Below are positions 30,864 to 39,105 of a DNA stretch of 41,623 bases, piece by piece. How positions within the stretch are numbered: position 1 is the first letter of the stretch; each line of letters begins with the position of its first letter. The DNA comes from Brachybacterium sp. YJGR34 (GTDB lineage Bacteria > Actinomycetota > Actinomycetes > Actinomycetales > Dermabacteraceae), in the NCBI RefSeq assembly GCF_003347015.1, contig NZ_PNFB01000027.1, forward strand, positions 1 through 41,623, read 5' to 3'. Position numbers and translations under genes: made by a program. The notes below the pieces were generated by a model. The model was not told the origin of the DNA. It saw nothing but the letters and a program-made list of their open reading frames with translations, and did no database searches.

Positions 30864-31750
30864 GCGGCGCCGAGGGGGCCGGGGCGGGGATGCTGCTGAC
30901 CGGACGCGACATCCGCGAACTCGCCGAGGCCGCCGGCATCCGGCCCTCGAAGCAGCGCGGTCAGAACTTCGTCATGGATCCCAACACCGTGCGGACCATC
31001 GTGGACCGCGCCGGGGTGGAGCCCGGGCAGTCCGTGCTCGAGGTGGGGCCGGGACTGGGGTCGCTGACCCTCGGTCTGCTCGAGGCGGAGGCGGACGTGG
31101 TCGCGATCGAGCTGGATCGCGGTCTCGCCGAGCTGCTGCCGATGACCCTGCGCGCCCGCGGGGTGGCAGAGGACCGTTTCCGCCTGGTCCACGCCGATGC
31201 CCTCCAGGTCGCCGAGCTGCCGGCGCTGCCGCACGCCGGGGCGCCGACGGCGCTGGTCGCGAACCTGCCCTACAACGTCGCCACCCCGATTCTGCTGACG
31301 ATCCTCGAACGCTTCGAGAGCATCCGGACTGCCCTGGTCATGGTGCAGTCCGAGGTGGTGGACCGCCTGACCGCCGGGCCGGGCTCCCGCACCTACGGCG
31401 GTCCCAGCGTGAAGGCCGCCTGGTACGGCCGCGCCGTGCAGGCCGGGCGCATCTCCCGGCAGATCTTCTGGCCGGTCCCGAACGTCGACTCGGCGCTCGT
31501 GGAGCTCGTGCGCCACGAGCAGCCGCTGGGCACCGCCCAGGAGCGCGAGGCGGTGTTCGCCGTCGTCGACGCCGCCTTCGCCCAGCGGCGGAAGACCCTG
31601 CGTGCGGCGCTGGCCGTCTGGGCCGGCTCCGCGGCACGCTCCGAGGCGATCCTGCGCGGCGCCGGCATCGACCCCGGTGCGCGCGGCGAGACCCTCGAGA
31701 TCGAGCAGTTCCGCGCGATCGCCCGCTCCGCGGCGGAGACCGCGCGATGA
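30860..31750 (+). CDS. ksgA: 16S rRNA (adenine1518-N6/adenine1519-N6)-dimethyltransferase
   Basis: 296 residues. KsgA (RsmA) dimethylates A1518 and A1519 in helix 45, a late check in small-subunit assembly. GIRPSKQRGQNFVMDPNTVR is the typical N-terminus; VLEVGPGLGSLTLGLLE is SAM motif I, IELDRGLAELL motif II and VANLPYNVATPILLTILE the NLPY catalytic motif. FWPVPNVDSALVEL and FAQRRKTLRAAL complete the C-terminal domain. ATG 30860 overlaps tatD and the stop overlaps ispE, each as ATGA, so the three genes are translated as a coupled unit. Confidence 0.97.
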   Translation: MSGAEGAGAGMLLTGRDIRELAEAAGIRPSKQRGQNFVMDPNTVRTIVDRAGVEPGQSVLEVGPGLGSLTLGLLEAEADVVAIELDRGLAELLPMTLRARGVAEDRFRLVHADALQVAELPALPHAGAPTALVANLPYNVATPILLTILERFESIRTALVMVQSEVVDRLTAGPGSRTYGGPSVKAAWYGRAVQAGRISRQIFWPVPNVDSALVELVRHEQPLGTAQEREAVFAVVDAAFAQRRKTLRAALAVWAGSAARSEAILRGAGIDPGARGETLEIEQFRAIARSAAETAR

Positions 31751-32673
31751 CGCGCGCGCAGCGGCGGGTGGTGGTCCGGGCCCCCGGCAAGATCAACCTG
31801 TCCCTGGCCGTCGGCGCCGTCGACGACCACGGCTACCACGCCCTGGCCACCCTGTTCCATGCCGTGGACCTCTTCGAGACCGTCACCGCGACCCGTGCCG
31901 ACGCGCTGACCCTCGAGGTCGACTCCGAGGTGCCGGGCCGGATCCCGCTGGACGGCAGCAATCTCGCCCTGCGCGCGGCCGAGCTGCTGCGCTCCGAGCA
32001 CGGCATCGACGAGGGTGCGGCCCTCCACATCCACAAGCAGGTGCCGGTCGCGGGCGGGATGGGCGGCGGGTCGGCCGATGCCGCGGCCGCGCTGGTGGCT
32101 CTCGACCAGCTCTGGGGCGTGGGCCTGAGCGGCGAGGAGCTGCGTCGGCTGGGCTCCCGCCTCGGGGCCGACGTCCCCTTCGCGATGCTCGGGCGCACCG
32201 CCCTGGGGCGCGGCACCGGCGCGGACCTCACCTCCGTCCTCACCCGTGGTCGATGGCACTGGCTGCTGGCCGTCCCGGGCGGGCACCTGTCCACCCCGGA
32301 GGTCTACCGGCGCCACGACGAGATCATCCGCTCCCTGGGACGTGAGCCGGCCGTGGTCCCGGAGGTCGATCCTCAGCAGCTCCAGGCGCTCGGCGCCGGT
32401 GACCCGCAGCTGCTGGGCGCCACCCTGCGCAACGATCTCCAGGCCGCGGCCTTCGCGCTGCACCCGGGTCTCGAGCCGGTGGTCGAGTCGGCGGAGCGGC
32501 GCGGAGCGCTCGGGGCCCTGGTCTCCGGCTCGGGGCCGACGGTCGCCGCGCTGGTCGAGGACGAGGAGCACGGTCGCGAGATCGCGGCCGGGCTCGCGGC
32601 CGACGGGCTTGTCGACTCCTGCCTGCTGGCGCAGGGATCAGCGCCGGGTGCGACCGTGCTCGAGGCGCGCTGA
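31747..32673 (+). CDS. ispE: 4-(cytidine 5'-diphospho)-2-C-methyl-D-erythritol kinase
   Basis: 308 residues. IspE is the fourth enzyme of the MEP isoprenoid pathway, phosphorylating CDP-methylerythritol at the 2-hydroxyl. GHMP-kinase landmarks: VRAPGKINLSLAVGAVDDHG at the start, the ATP loop PVAGGMGGGSADAAAALVAL, RLGADVPFAMLGRTALGRGT, and the C-terminal SGSGPTVAALVED. The start overlaps the ksgA stop (ATGA). The ksgA-ispE order is widely conserved in actinobacteria. Confidence 0.97.
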   Translation: MTRAQRRVVVRAPGKINLSLAVGAVDDHGYHALATLFHAVDLFETVTATRADALTLEVDSEVPGRIPLDGSNLALRAAELLRSEHGIDEGAALHIHKQVPVAGGMGGGSADAAAALVALDQLWGVGLSGEELRRLGSRLGADVPFAMLGRTALGRGTGADLTSVLTRGRWHWLLAVPGGHLSTPEVYRRHDEIIRSLGREPAVVPEVDPQQLQALGAGDPQLLGATLRNDLQAAAFALHPGLEPVVESAERRGALGALVSGSGPTVAALVEDEEHGREIAAGLAADGLVDSCLLAQGSAPGATVLEAR

Positions 32674-32725
32674 GGCCGGGTCGGCGGGGATACTGGGGGC
32701 CCGCACCCCGACCAGAAGGAGCATC

Positions 32726-33133
32726 ATGCCCTCGGCCGTGACCCTCATCCGCTCGTCCTCGCTGTCCGATGTCGCCGAGTACGCCTATGCGGCGACGGCG
32801 CCGGCGGAGGCCCGGCTGATCTTCCTGGCCGGATCCTGCCCGCTCGACGCCGACGGGGCGACTGTCGGCATCGGCGACTACGCGGCCCAGGCCGCGGCCT
32901 GCGTCGAGACCCTGACCACGGCGCTCGGGGACGCCGGCGCCTCGCTCGAGGACGTCCTGACCACCCGCGTGCTCGTCGCCTCCTCGCGGCAGGTCGATCT
33001 CGTCACGGCCTGGGAGGTGGTGCGCGACGCCTTCGGCGACCACGACGTGCCCAGCACGCTCCTCGGGGTCGCGGCACTCGGATACGACCATCAGCTGGTC
33101 GAGATCGAGGCCACGGCGGCCGTCGTCGACTGA
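32726..33133 (+). CDS. RidA (YjgF/YER057c/UK114)-family protein
   Basis: 135 residues, ATG 32726 with AGAAGGAGC upstream. RidA proteins hydrolyse reactive imine/enamine intermediates from PLP enzymes. LIFLAGSCPLDADGATVGIG, AAQAAACVETLTTALGDAGA and LEDVLTTRVLVASSRQVDLV follow the family, and the C-terminus has LGYDHQLVEIEATAAV. The Arg of the family's binding site is the one in TTRVLVA. The strand equivalent of the usual xGxxPxxPxG segment is altered, so it may belong to a non-canonical Rid subgroup. It starts 52 bases after ispE and may share its transcript. Confidence 0.88.
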   Translation: MPSAVTLIRSSSLSDVAEYAYAATAPAEARLIFLAGSCPLDADGATVGIGDYAAQAAACVETLTTALGDAGASLEDVLTTRVLVASSRQVDLVTAWEVVRDAFGDHDVPSTLLGVAALGYDHQLVEIEATAAVVD

Positions 33134-33363
33134 CGGGGCCTCCGGCGGCCCCGGCTGCCCCGGTGCTTCCGGTGCCTCCGGCGATGCCCCGGTGGCCGGC
33201 GATCGTCCGCCGAGGCGTCCCTGCCCGATCGCGGGGCGCGATGTGTGCGCCGCGCCAGGGACCGGGCCTCGCGGCATCGGACGACCGCGCCGAGGGGAGG
33301 GGGAGCCGGCGGATCCTGGGGCGCAGAATGCCGCGCTTGAGTTCCTGTTCATCATGACACGAT

Positions 33364-33396
33364 GAAAGGGCGCGGCGGGATTTCCGCCACCCTTTC
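33364..33396. terminator. Hairpin in the RidA-HNH gap
   Basis: GAAAGGG (33364-33370) pairs with CCCTTTC (33390-33396), and inside it GGCGG pairs with CCGCC. It lies 231 bases beyond the RidA stop, so it is either a distant terminator or another structured element. Confidence 0.4.
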
Positions 33397-33476
33397 CGGA
33401 GTGTATATCCGAGGTCCGACACCTCTGGCGAGAGGGACGTCCGAGGCAGCTGGGAGGCCGGTCTCGTCCACCCCTC

Positions 33477-33504
33477 GGGCGACGGGCGACGGGTGATGGG
33501 CGAC
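33477..33504 (+). repeat. Four tandem 7-bp repeats (GGGYGAY)
   Basis: GGGCGAC, GGGCGAC, GGGTGAT, GGGCGAC in direct tandem, followed by GGGGCG. Short heptad tract in non-coding DNA; likely a slippage-prone microsatellite. Confidence 0.7.
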
Positions 33505-33715
33505 GGGGCGCGGGCGGCACGTGTGTCGCCGTCGGCCTCCGTTTCCTGCGCCGACCTCATGCCCTGTGCGTGCCCCGGCCCCGTTTCGCCTGCCGGCACC
33601 CGGTGGGCCCGGGCGGACCGACGGCGCGCGTGTCGCGGCCGCCGCGCCGTGGGCATCGCCTGCTCGACGGTGTCCGACCCATCGCCGATCGCGACTCTTC
33701 CTCCCCACAGGGTGG

Positions 33716-33724
33716 TTATCCACA
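33716..33724 (+). promoter_or_regulatory. Perfect DnaA-box sequence
   Basis: TTATCCACA matches the DnaA-box consensus exactly and is AT-rich against its background. Only this one was noticed in the region, so it is not an origin; it could be a DnaA-titration or regulatory site for the following HNH gene, or chance. Confidence 0.4.
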
Positions 33725-33795
33725 AATTCGCACCACTGGCGAGTAATGAATGTCGAGCCCTTCCCGTCGCGCGGCGTTCATGGGAAGATGTCGGC

Positions 33796-35571
33796 ATGGG
33801 AATCGATCAGACGTGCGGGCCGGGTGGTGTCGCGGGAGCCGGGGACGGCGACCGCGAGGCGGCGTGCGCCCCCGCGAGGTCGATCGGCTCGGCCTCCGTG
33901 GCCGGACCGGCGGGAACCAGCGGGGCGAGGAGAGCCCTGGAGCGCCCCGCGATCGCGAAGAGCGAGCTGGAGATCGTCGCGCGCGAGGAGGAGCTCCGCC
34001 TCGGGACGGTCGACCTCCTGGCCGCCCGTGCCGCGATCTCCGAGATCGGCGCACAGGGGGCGAGCGCCCTGGACAGCCTCTCGGCGGAGGAGGCGATCGC
34101 GCTGCTCTCCGGGCTCGAGGGCCTGTCCATGGCGATGTCCGCGCTCCAGGCGCGTGCGCTCGTGCAGCTCGAGTCCGCGGTGATGCAGGACTGCCTCGAG
34201 CGCGAGGAGACGCCCCGCACAGCGCGGAAGGTGGCCCGGGCCGAGGCGTCGCGCGCTCTCCGCCGCTCCCGCTCCTCGGCGGGCCGGACGATGGCCACCT
34301 GCCGTCGCCTGGTCCAGTCGATGCCCGGCATGCTCACCGCGCTCGCGGAGGGGCGCGTGACGGCGGAGTCCTCCCACCGGGTCGGTCGCGTCATGGGACC
34401 GGCGAGCCCCGAGCTGCGCGGACAGGTGGACGAGATCCTCGCTGCGCACGTGCCCTACCTCGAGGACTGCGGGCCCCGGGAATGGGGCGCGGAGGCGGAG
34501 AAGGTGCTGCACGGCCTCGATCCCGACGGCGCCGCCGCGCGGCACCATCAGGCCCGCAGGGAGCGGAGCGTCACGGTGCGCCGCACCGAGCACGGGATGG
34601 GTGTGCTGACCGCGCGTCTGCCCGGGCTCGACGCCGCCCGGATCCGCAAGGGCCTCTCGCACGCGGCGGAGAAGGCGCGCGCCGAGGGCGACCGGCGCGG
34701 ACACCAGCAGATCATGGCGGATCTCCTCGCCGATGCGCTGATCGGGCGCGGCGACGGCGTGGACCCCACGGCCCTCGACATCGGCGTCATCATCACCGAC
34801 CGCTCCCTCCTGGCACCGCGGCATGCGGATGCGGCCACGATCGAGGGTTTCGGGCCCGTTCCCCACGAGCACATCCGTGACGAGATGCGCCGAGCACTGG
34901 TGACGGAGGAGGACTCCGACCTCGCGCTCACCCTGCGACGCCTCTACACCGACCCCGAGGACGGGCAGCTGGTCGCCGTCGAGTCCCGGTCCCGGGCGTT
35001 CCCGCCGGCGCTCTCGCGCCTCCTCCTGTGGAGCCATGAGTCCTGTCGGGCGCCCTTCTGCGACGCGGACATCCGCCACAACGACCACATCGTCCCCTGG
35101 TCCCAGGGTGGTCCGACCTCCCGGGACAACGGCAACGGGCTGTGTGCGGGCGACAACCAGAAGGAGGAGTCGGGGGAGAGCGTCCGAGTCGTCACCGATG
35201 AGGACGGGACACGGCGGACCGTCGAGTGGACCACGCGGTACGGGCAGAAGGCCCGGCGCCGCGGCGTCAACCATGATCCCGTCGGCACCGCGCGACGCCG
35301 GGCGGAGCGGGGCCGGGCCCGTTCCGCGGCCGGGACCGCCCCCTCGGAGCACAGGAGCGAGCTGGAGGACGGGACCCAGGCCCCGCTGCACCGGGCTCTC
35401 ACCGAGCTGGAGGTGCCCCTCACCGCGCTTCCCGACGAGCACGCGATCCTGGGCGGTGGCGGTCGAACCCGGCACTGGCTGCGGCAGCAGCGCAGGGACT
35501 ACATCGTCCGCGGCGGAGTCGTGATGGTCGAGGGAGCGCCGCCGGGCCCCGCGCCGCCGCCCGGGTCCTGA
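33796..35571 (+). CDS. DUF222/13E12-type HNH endonuclease
   Basis: 591 residues. The DUF222 helical region occupies about 60-420 (ALSGLEGLSMAMSALQARAL-like helix, RVGRVMGPASPELRGQVDEI, TARLPGLDAARIRKGLSHAA), and an HNH domain sits near 415-460: CRAPFCDADIRHNDHIVPWS, then GGPTSRDNGNGLCAGDNQKE. Cys-x4-Cys and the Cys of GLC are present, but the fourth zinc Cys (usually C-N in CxxCN) is Asp in CAGDN. The His-Asn catalytic elements are intact. Such genes are abundant and mobile-like in actinobacteria; their role is unknown. GGGAAG precedes ATG 33796. Confidence 0.88.
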   Translation: MGIDQTCGPGGVAGAGDGDREAACAPARSIGSASVAGPAGTSGARRALERPAIAKSELEIVAREEELRLGTVDLLAARAAISEIGAQGASALDSLSAEEAIALLSGLEGLSMAMSALQARALVQLESAVMQDCLEREETPRTARKVARAEASRALRRSRSSAGRTMATCRRLVQSMPGMLTALAEGRVTAESSHRVGRVMGPASPELRGQVDEILAAHVPYLEDCGPREWGAEAEKVLHGLDPDGAAARHHQARRERSVTVRRTEHGMGVLTARLPGLDAARIRKGLSHAAEKARAEGDRRGHQQIMADLLADALIGRGDGVDPTALDIGVIITDRSLLAPRHADAATIEGFGPVPHEHIRDEMRRALVTEEDSDLALTLRRLYTDPEDGQLVAVESRSRAFPPALSRLLLWSHESCRAPFCDADIRHNDHIVPWSQGGPTSRDNGNGLCAGDNQKEESGESVRVVTDEDGTRRTVEWTTRYGQKARRRGVNHDPVGTARRRAERGRARSAAGTAPSEHRSELEDGTQAPLHRALTELEVPLTALPDEHAILGGGGRTRHWLRQQRRDYIVRGGVVMVEGAPPGPAPPPGS

Positions 35572-35582
35572 TCCGGGCGACG

Positions 35583-35615
35583 GTGGCGCGACCGTGCCAT
35601 GTCCGGCCGCGCCAC
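35583..35615. terminator. Weak hairpin between convergent HNH and ABC-F genes
   Basis: GTGGCGCG (35583-35590) pairs with CGCGCCAC (35608-35615) around a 17-base loop. It occupies most of the 48-base gap between two stops. No T tract. Confidence 0.4.
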
Positions 35616-35619
35616 GAGG

Positions 35620-37449
35620 TCACTCCACCAGCTCGGACAGCTCCAGCCAGCGCTCCTCGAGCTCCTCCACCTCGCGCTCGACCGCGCGCAGCTCCTCGGT
35701 GATCGACTGCAGTCCCTGGTAGTCGGACTGGTCGTGCGCGGCGAGCGTGGCATGCAGCGACTCGGTCCGCGTGCCCAGCTTCGCCATCCTCCGCTCCACG
35801 GCTCCGAGCTCCTTGCGGGCGGCATGCACCTCGGCGCCGGAGAGCGCGGGGGCGGAGTGGGTCCGGTCGGCGTCGGATCCGGCTGCGGCGGAGCTCGGAC
35901 CGGCGGTGGAGCGGGTCGCGGGCTCGGCCGGTGCCGTGGTCCCCGCCCCCTCCGCGCGCAGCGCCAGGTACTGCTCGACACCGCCGGGCACGTGCCGCAC
36001 GGTGCCGTCCAGCACCGCGTACTGGGTGTCGGTGACGCGCTCGAGCAGGTACCTGTCGTGCGAGACCACGATCAGCGGACCGGGCCAGGTGTCCAGCAGA
36101 TCCTCCATCGCCGCCAGCATGTCGGTGTCCATGTCGTTGGTCGGCTCGTCGAGCACCAGCACATTGGGCTCCTCGAGCAGGGTCAGCAGAAGGTCCAGGC
36201 GGCGCTGCTGTCCGCCGGAGAGGGCGCCCACCAGCACCTTCTGGTGCGCGGTGGTGAAACCGAGGCGCTCCAGCAGCTGACCCGGCGTGACCTCGTCCTT
36301 GCCGGCGCGGAAGCTGCTGCGGTACCGGCCCACCACGTCGCTGACCCGTGAGCGCAGATGGTCCTGCAGCCCCTCGAGCCGCTGGGAGACCTGCCGGACC
36401 GTGACCGTCGTGCCCCGCTTGACCCGCCCCGCCTGCGGCTCGAGATCCCCGGTGATCAGGGCCAGCAGCGTCGACTTCCCGGCGCCGTTGGGTCCGAGCA
36501 CGCCGATGCGGTCGGCGGGACCGATGTGGAGGGTGACGTCGCGCAGGACGGTGGTGTCCTCGTACCCGGCGTCGACGTCGAGCACGTCGATGACGTCCCG
36601 GCCCAGCCGGGAGGTGGCCAGCTGCGTGAGCTCGACCGTGTCGCGCACCGGCGGCTCGCCGGCGATCAGCTCGTTGGCGGCGTCGATCCGGAACTTCGGC
36701 TTGGAGGTCCGCGCCGGCGCACCGCGGCGCAGCCAGGCCAGCTCCTTGCGCATCAGGTTCTGGCGCTTGGACTCGATCGCCGCGGCCTGTCGATCGCGCT
36801 CGACCCGCTGCAGGACGTACGCGGCGTAGCCGCCCTCGAAGGGATCGACCACGCCGTCGTGGACCTCCCACATCCGGGTGCAGACCGCATCGAGGAACCA
36901 GCGATCGTGCGTGATCACCACCAGCCCGCCGTCCTTCGCGCCCCAGCGGCGGCGCAGGTGCTCGGCCAGCCAGGAGATGCCCTCGACGTCCAGGTGGTTC
37001 GTGGGCTCGTCGAGGAGCAGCACATCCCAGTCGCCGACCAGCAGCTCGGCCAGGTGCACGCGGCGCAGCTGCCCGCCCGAGAGGTCAGCAAGCGGGGTCT
37101 CGAGGTCGATCTCCATCAGCAGCCCGGCGAGCACGTCGCGGATCCTCGGGTCCGAGGCCCACTCGTACTCGGGGCGGTCGCCCACCACCCGTTCGCGCAC
37201 CGTGGTGCCGGCCGTGGCCTCGTCCTGCTGGGTGAGCACGCCGATGCGCACCCCGCCGCGCACGGTGACCCGTCCCTCGTCGGGTTCCTGGGTGCGTGCC
37301 AGCAGGCGCAGCAGGGTCGACTTGCCGTCGCCGTTGCGTCCCACCACGCCGATCCGGTCGCCCTCGTCGATGCCGACGGTGATGTCGTCGAGCAGCACGC
37401 GGTCGGGGAGCGCGACGTGCAGGGACTGGGTGCCGAGCAGATGAGCCAT
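35620..37449 (-). CDS. ABC-F family ATPase (Uup-like)
   Basis: 609 residues with two nucleotide-binding domains and no membrane segments. Domain 1: Walker A GRNGDGKST, signature LSGGQLRRVHLAELL, Walker B LLLDEPTNHLD, switch THDRWFL. A linker with KELAWLRRGAPARTSKPKFR follows, as in Uup. Domain 2: GPNGAGKST, LSGGQQRRLDLLLTLL, LVLDEPTNDMD, SHDRYLL. A Ser/Ala/Thr-rich hinge leads to a C-terminal coiled coil (AVEREVEELEERWLELSELV). ABC-F proteins act on the ribosome or, for Uup, also on DNA integrity; antibiotic protection is possible but not shown. It follows a MarR gene by 46 bases on the same strand. Confidence 0.93.
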   Translation of the reverse strand: MAHLLGTQSLHVALPDRVLLDDITVGIDEGDRIGVVGRNGDGKSTLLRLLARTQEPDEGRVTVRGGVRIGVLTQQDEATAGTTVRERVVGDRPEYEWASDPRIRDVLAGLLMEIDLETPLADLSGGQLRRVHLAELLVGDWDVLLLDEPTNHLDVEGISWLAEHLRRRWGAKDGGLVVITHDRWFLDAVCTRMWEVHDGVVDPFEGGYAAYVLQRVERDRQAAAIESKRQNLMRKELAWLRRGAPARTSKPKFRIDAANELIAGEPPVRDTVELTQLATSRLGRDVIDVLDVDAGYEDTTVLRDVTLHIGPADRIGVLGPNGAGKSTLLALITGDLEPQAGRVKRGTTVTVRQVSQRLEGLQDHLRSRVSDVVGRYRSSFRAGKDEVTPGQLLERLGFTTAHQKVLVGALSGGQQRRLDLLLTLLEEPNVLVLDEPTNDMDTDMLAAMEDLLDTWPGPLIVVSHDRYLLERVTDTQYAVLDGTVRHVPGGVEQYLALRAEGAGTTAPAEPATRSTAGPSSAAAGSDADRTHSAPALSGAEVHAARKELGAVERRMAKLGTRTESLHATLAAHDQSDYQGLQSITEELRAVEREVEELEERWLELSELVE

Positions 37450-37495
37450 GCGGGAGTGAGTCCTCGGTTCGTTCGATGCGGGGGGCGGCGCGTGG

Positions 37496-38032
37496 TCACC
37501 GCGGAAGGGGGTCGTCCACCTCGAAGGTGAGAAGGAGCGAGCGGAGGGTGGCGGCCAGATCCGTCGCGCCGGCGCCGCTCAGCGGTTCGAGCAGCTCCCG
37601 CTCGGCCGCCAGCAGGCGCTCCATCGCCTGGTCCACCCGGGCCACGCCCTCGGACCGCAGCCGCACCTCGACCGCGCGGCCGTCGTGCGGGCTGCGGTTC
37701 TTGCTGACCAGGCCGCGGGCCGCCAGCTTGTCGATCCGAGTGGTCATGGTGCCGCTGGTCACGAGGGTCTCGTGCATGAGAGCGCCGGGGGAGAGGGCGT
37801 CGTCGCCGCTGCGGCGCAGGGCGGAGAGCATGTCGAACTCCCACCCGTCCAGGCCGGCGTCGGCGAAGGCCGCGCGCCGGGCGACCTCCAGGTAGCGCGC
37901 CAGGCGGGAGATGCGGGAGAACACGGCCAGCGGCGCGATGTCCAGGTCCTCGCGCGCCCGCTCCCATCCCTCGAGGATGCGGTCGACCTCGTCGCGTCGG
38001 GGCGCGGCGGAGTCCTCGGGCGTGGTGGGCAT
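37496..38032 (-). CDS. MarR-family transcriptional regulator
   Basis: 178 residues. The winged helix-turn-helix covers about 65-130: DGWEFDMLSALRRSGDDALS, PGALMHETLVTSGTMTTRID, LAARGLVSKNRSPHDGRAVE with the D-x-R-x3-V wing typical of MarR. Flanking helices (LAVFSRISRLARYLEVARRA; RVDQAMERLLAAERELLEPL) form the dimer part. It precedes the ABC-F gene by 46 bases, so they are probably one operon. A TAGACT hexamer (38044-38039) six bases before ATG 38032 indicates a leaderless start. Confidence 0.92.
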   Translation of the reverse strand: MPTTPEDSAAPRRDEVDRILEGWERAREDLDIAPLAVFSRISRLARYLEVARRAAFADAGLDGWEFDMLSALRRSGDDALSPGALMHETLVTSGTMTTRIDKLAARGLVSKNRSPHDGRAVEVRLRSEGVARVDQAMERLLAAERELLEPLSGAGATDLAATLRSLLLTFEVDDPLPR

Positions 38033-38038
38033 GGGGCG

Positions 38039-38044
38039 AGTCTA
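38039..38044 (-). promoter_or_regulatory. -10 hexamer of a leaderless transcript (marR/ABC-F operon)
   Basis: TAGACT on the minus strand, then CGCCCC and ATG 38032. No Shine-Dalgarno is visible. Confidence 0.55.
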
Positions 38045-38138
38045 GGGGCGGGGCGCGGCGCACGGCATGCGGCCGCCGATGCGGGTGGTGCGCGCCACCC
38101 GCGGCGTGGTCGCCGACCGGCCGGGAGCCTCCGCCCGC

Positions 38139-38786
38139 TCAGCGGCGCGCGGCACCGCGCAGCGCGGGCTTCTTCTCCAGGGCGCTCAGGCCGTGCCAGG
38201 AGAGGTTCACCATCCGCGCGGCGACGATCTCCTTCGCGGGCGTGCGCGACTCCAGCCACCACTGGCCGGTGTAGGCGACCATGCCCACCAGCATCTGCGC
38301 GTAGAGGGCGGCATCCCGCGCCGGATAGGCGTGCAGGGACAGCTGGGCGGCGAGGATCTCCTCCACCCGCCGCGCGACGTCCGTGAGCAGGGAGGAGAAG
38401 GTGCCACCGGCGTGGCTGACGGGGGAGTCGCGGACCAGGATCCGGAAGCCGTCCTCGTTCTCGTCGATGTAGGACAGGAACGCCAGGGCCGCCCGCTCCA
38501 TGAGGACCCGGGGATGGGCCCGCGGATCCGAGAGCGAGTCCTCGAGGTCGGAGAGCAGGGTGGAGACCTCCCGGTCCACCACCACGGCGTAGAGCCCCTC
38601 CTTGCCGCCGAAGTGCTCGTAGACGATGGGCTTGGACACCTTCGCGCGGGCGGCGATCTCCTCGACCGTGGTCATGTCGAAGCCCTTCTCGGCGAACAGC
38701 CGGCGCCCCACGGCGACCAGCTGCTCGCGCCGCTCCCGGCCCGTCATGCGGGTCGACGCCCTGCGAGAGGTCGTTCTGTCCACCAT
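38139..38786 (-). CDS. TetR/AcrR-family transcriptional regulator
   Basis: 215 residues. DNA-binding domain near 15-65: [20 protein letters not shown], then [20 protein letters not shown] and [12 protein letters not shown]. The helical ligand domain ([20 protein letters not shown] ... [20 protein letters not shown]) resembles regulators next to glmU in several actinobacteria. It lies 106 bases upstream of the MarR gene on the same strand, and 185 bases from tRNA-Gln on the other side. ATG 38786 has only a weak GGGAG ten bases upstream. Target genes are not evident. Confidence 0.9.
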   Translation of the reverse strand: MVDRTTSRRASTRMTGRERREQLVAVGRRLFAEKGFDMTTVEEIAARAKVSKPIVYEHFGGKEGLYAVVVDREVSTLLSDLEDSLSDPRAHPRVLMERAALAFLSYIDENEDGFRILVRDSPVSHAGGTFSSLLTDVARRVEEILAAQLSLHAYPARDAALYAQMLVGMVAYTGQWWLESRTPAKEIVAARMVNLSWHGLSALEKKPALRGAARR

Positions 38787-38888
38787 GGGCGTGAGTCTCC
38801 CACACGGCCCTCGACCCCGCCGGGCCGCTCCCGCGGGGGCGGCCCGTGCCGCTCCTCCGGCCCGGCCCGTGCCACTCGGCGCGGGCGA

Positions 38889-38894
38889 TAGGAT
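38889..38894 (+). promoter_or_regulatory. Possible -10 hexamer for tRNA-Gln
   Basis: TAGGAT within GGCGATAGGATCGG, about 78 bases before the 5' end of the tRNA. No convincing -35 was identified. Confidence 0.3.
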
Positions 38895-38971
38895 CGGCCC
38901 GCGCCCGCGGCGCCGCCCGCTCCTGCCGGCGCCCAGAGGGCCCGGTGCGACGGCCGACGACGACGGACCGT

Positions 38972-39043
38972 TCCGCCATGGTGTAATCGGCAACACCTCA
39001 GATTTTGGTTCTGAAGTTTCAGGTTCGAGTCCTGATGGCGGAA
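38972..39043 (+). tRNA. tRNA-Gln (anticodon TTG)
   Basis: Acceptor strands TCCGCCA (38972-38978) and TGGCGGA (39036-39042) pair fully, with discriminator A at 39043. The D arm has GGTGTAATCGGCAACACC, the anticodon arm TCAGA-TTTTGGT-TCTGA gives anticodon TTG, and the T arm is CAGG-TTCGAGT-CCTG. No CCA is encoded. It lies 62 bases before glmU; tRNA-Gln next to glmU is a common actinobacterial arrangement. Confidence 0.97.
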
Positions 39044-39105
39044 CGCTCACCGCCTCGCCGGCGGTGCCGCCGCACACCACCCGTCGACCCCGAGGAGCCG
39101 CAGAC

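Larger units (their letters stand above)
33134..33795. other. 662-base intergenic region: hairpin, 7-bp repeats, DnaA box
   Basis: No gene is supported here; open frames exist but lack start signals and recognisable products. It holds a hairpin at 33364-33396, four copies of a GGGYGAY heptamer at 33477-33504 and a perfect DnaA box TTATCCACA at 33716-33724, 72 bases before the HNH gene. This is the longest non-coding stretch of the window. Confidence 0.6.

Noticed and set aside
33352..33723. 123-codon minus frame in the RidA-HNH gap
   Set aside because: Composition is random-like (Arg/Gly/Pro/Ala) and no start signal or domain is visible.
33716..33724. DnaA box as evidence for a replication origin
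   Set aside because: A single box was seen, with no dnaA/dnaN genes and no AT-rich unwinding region.
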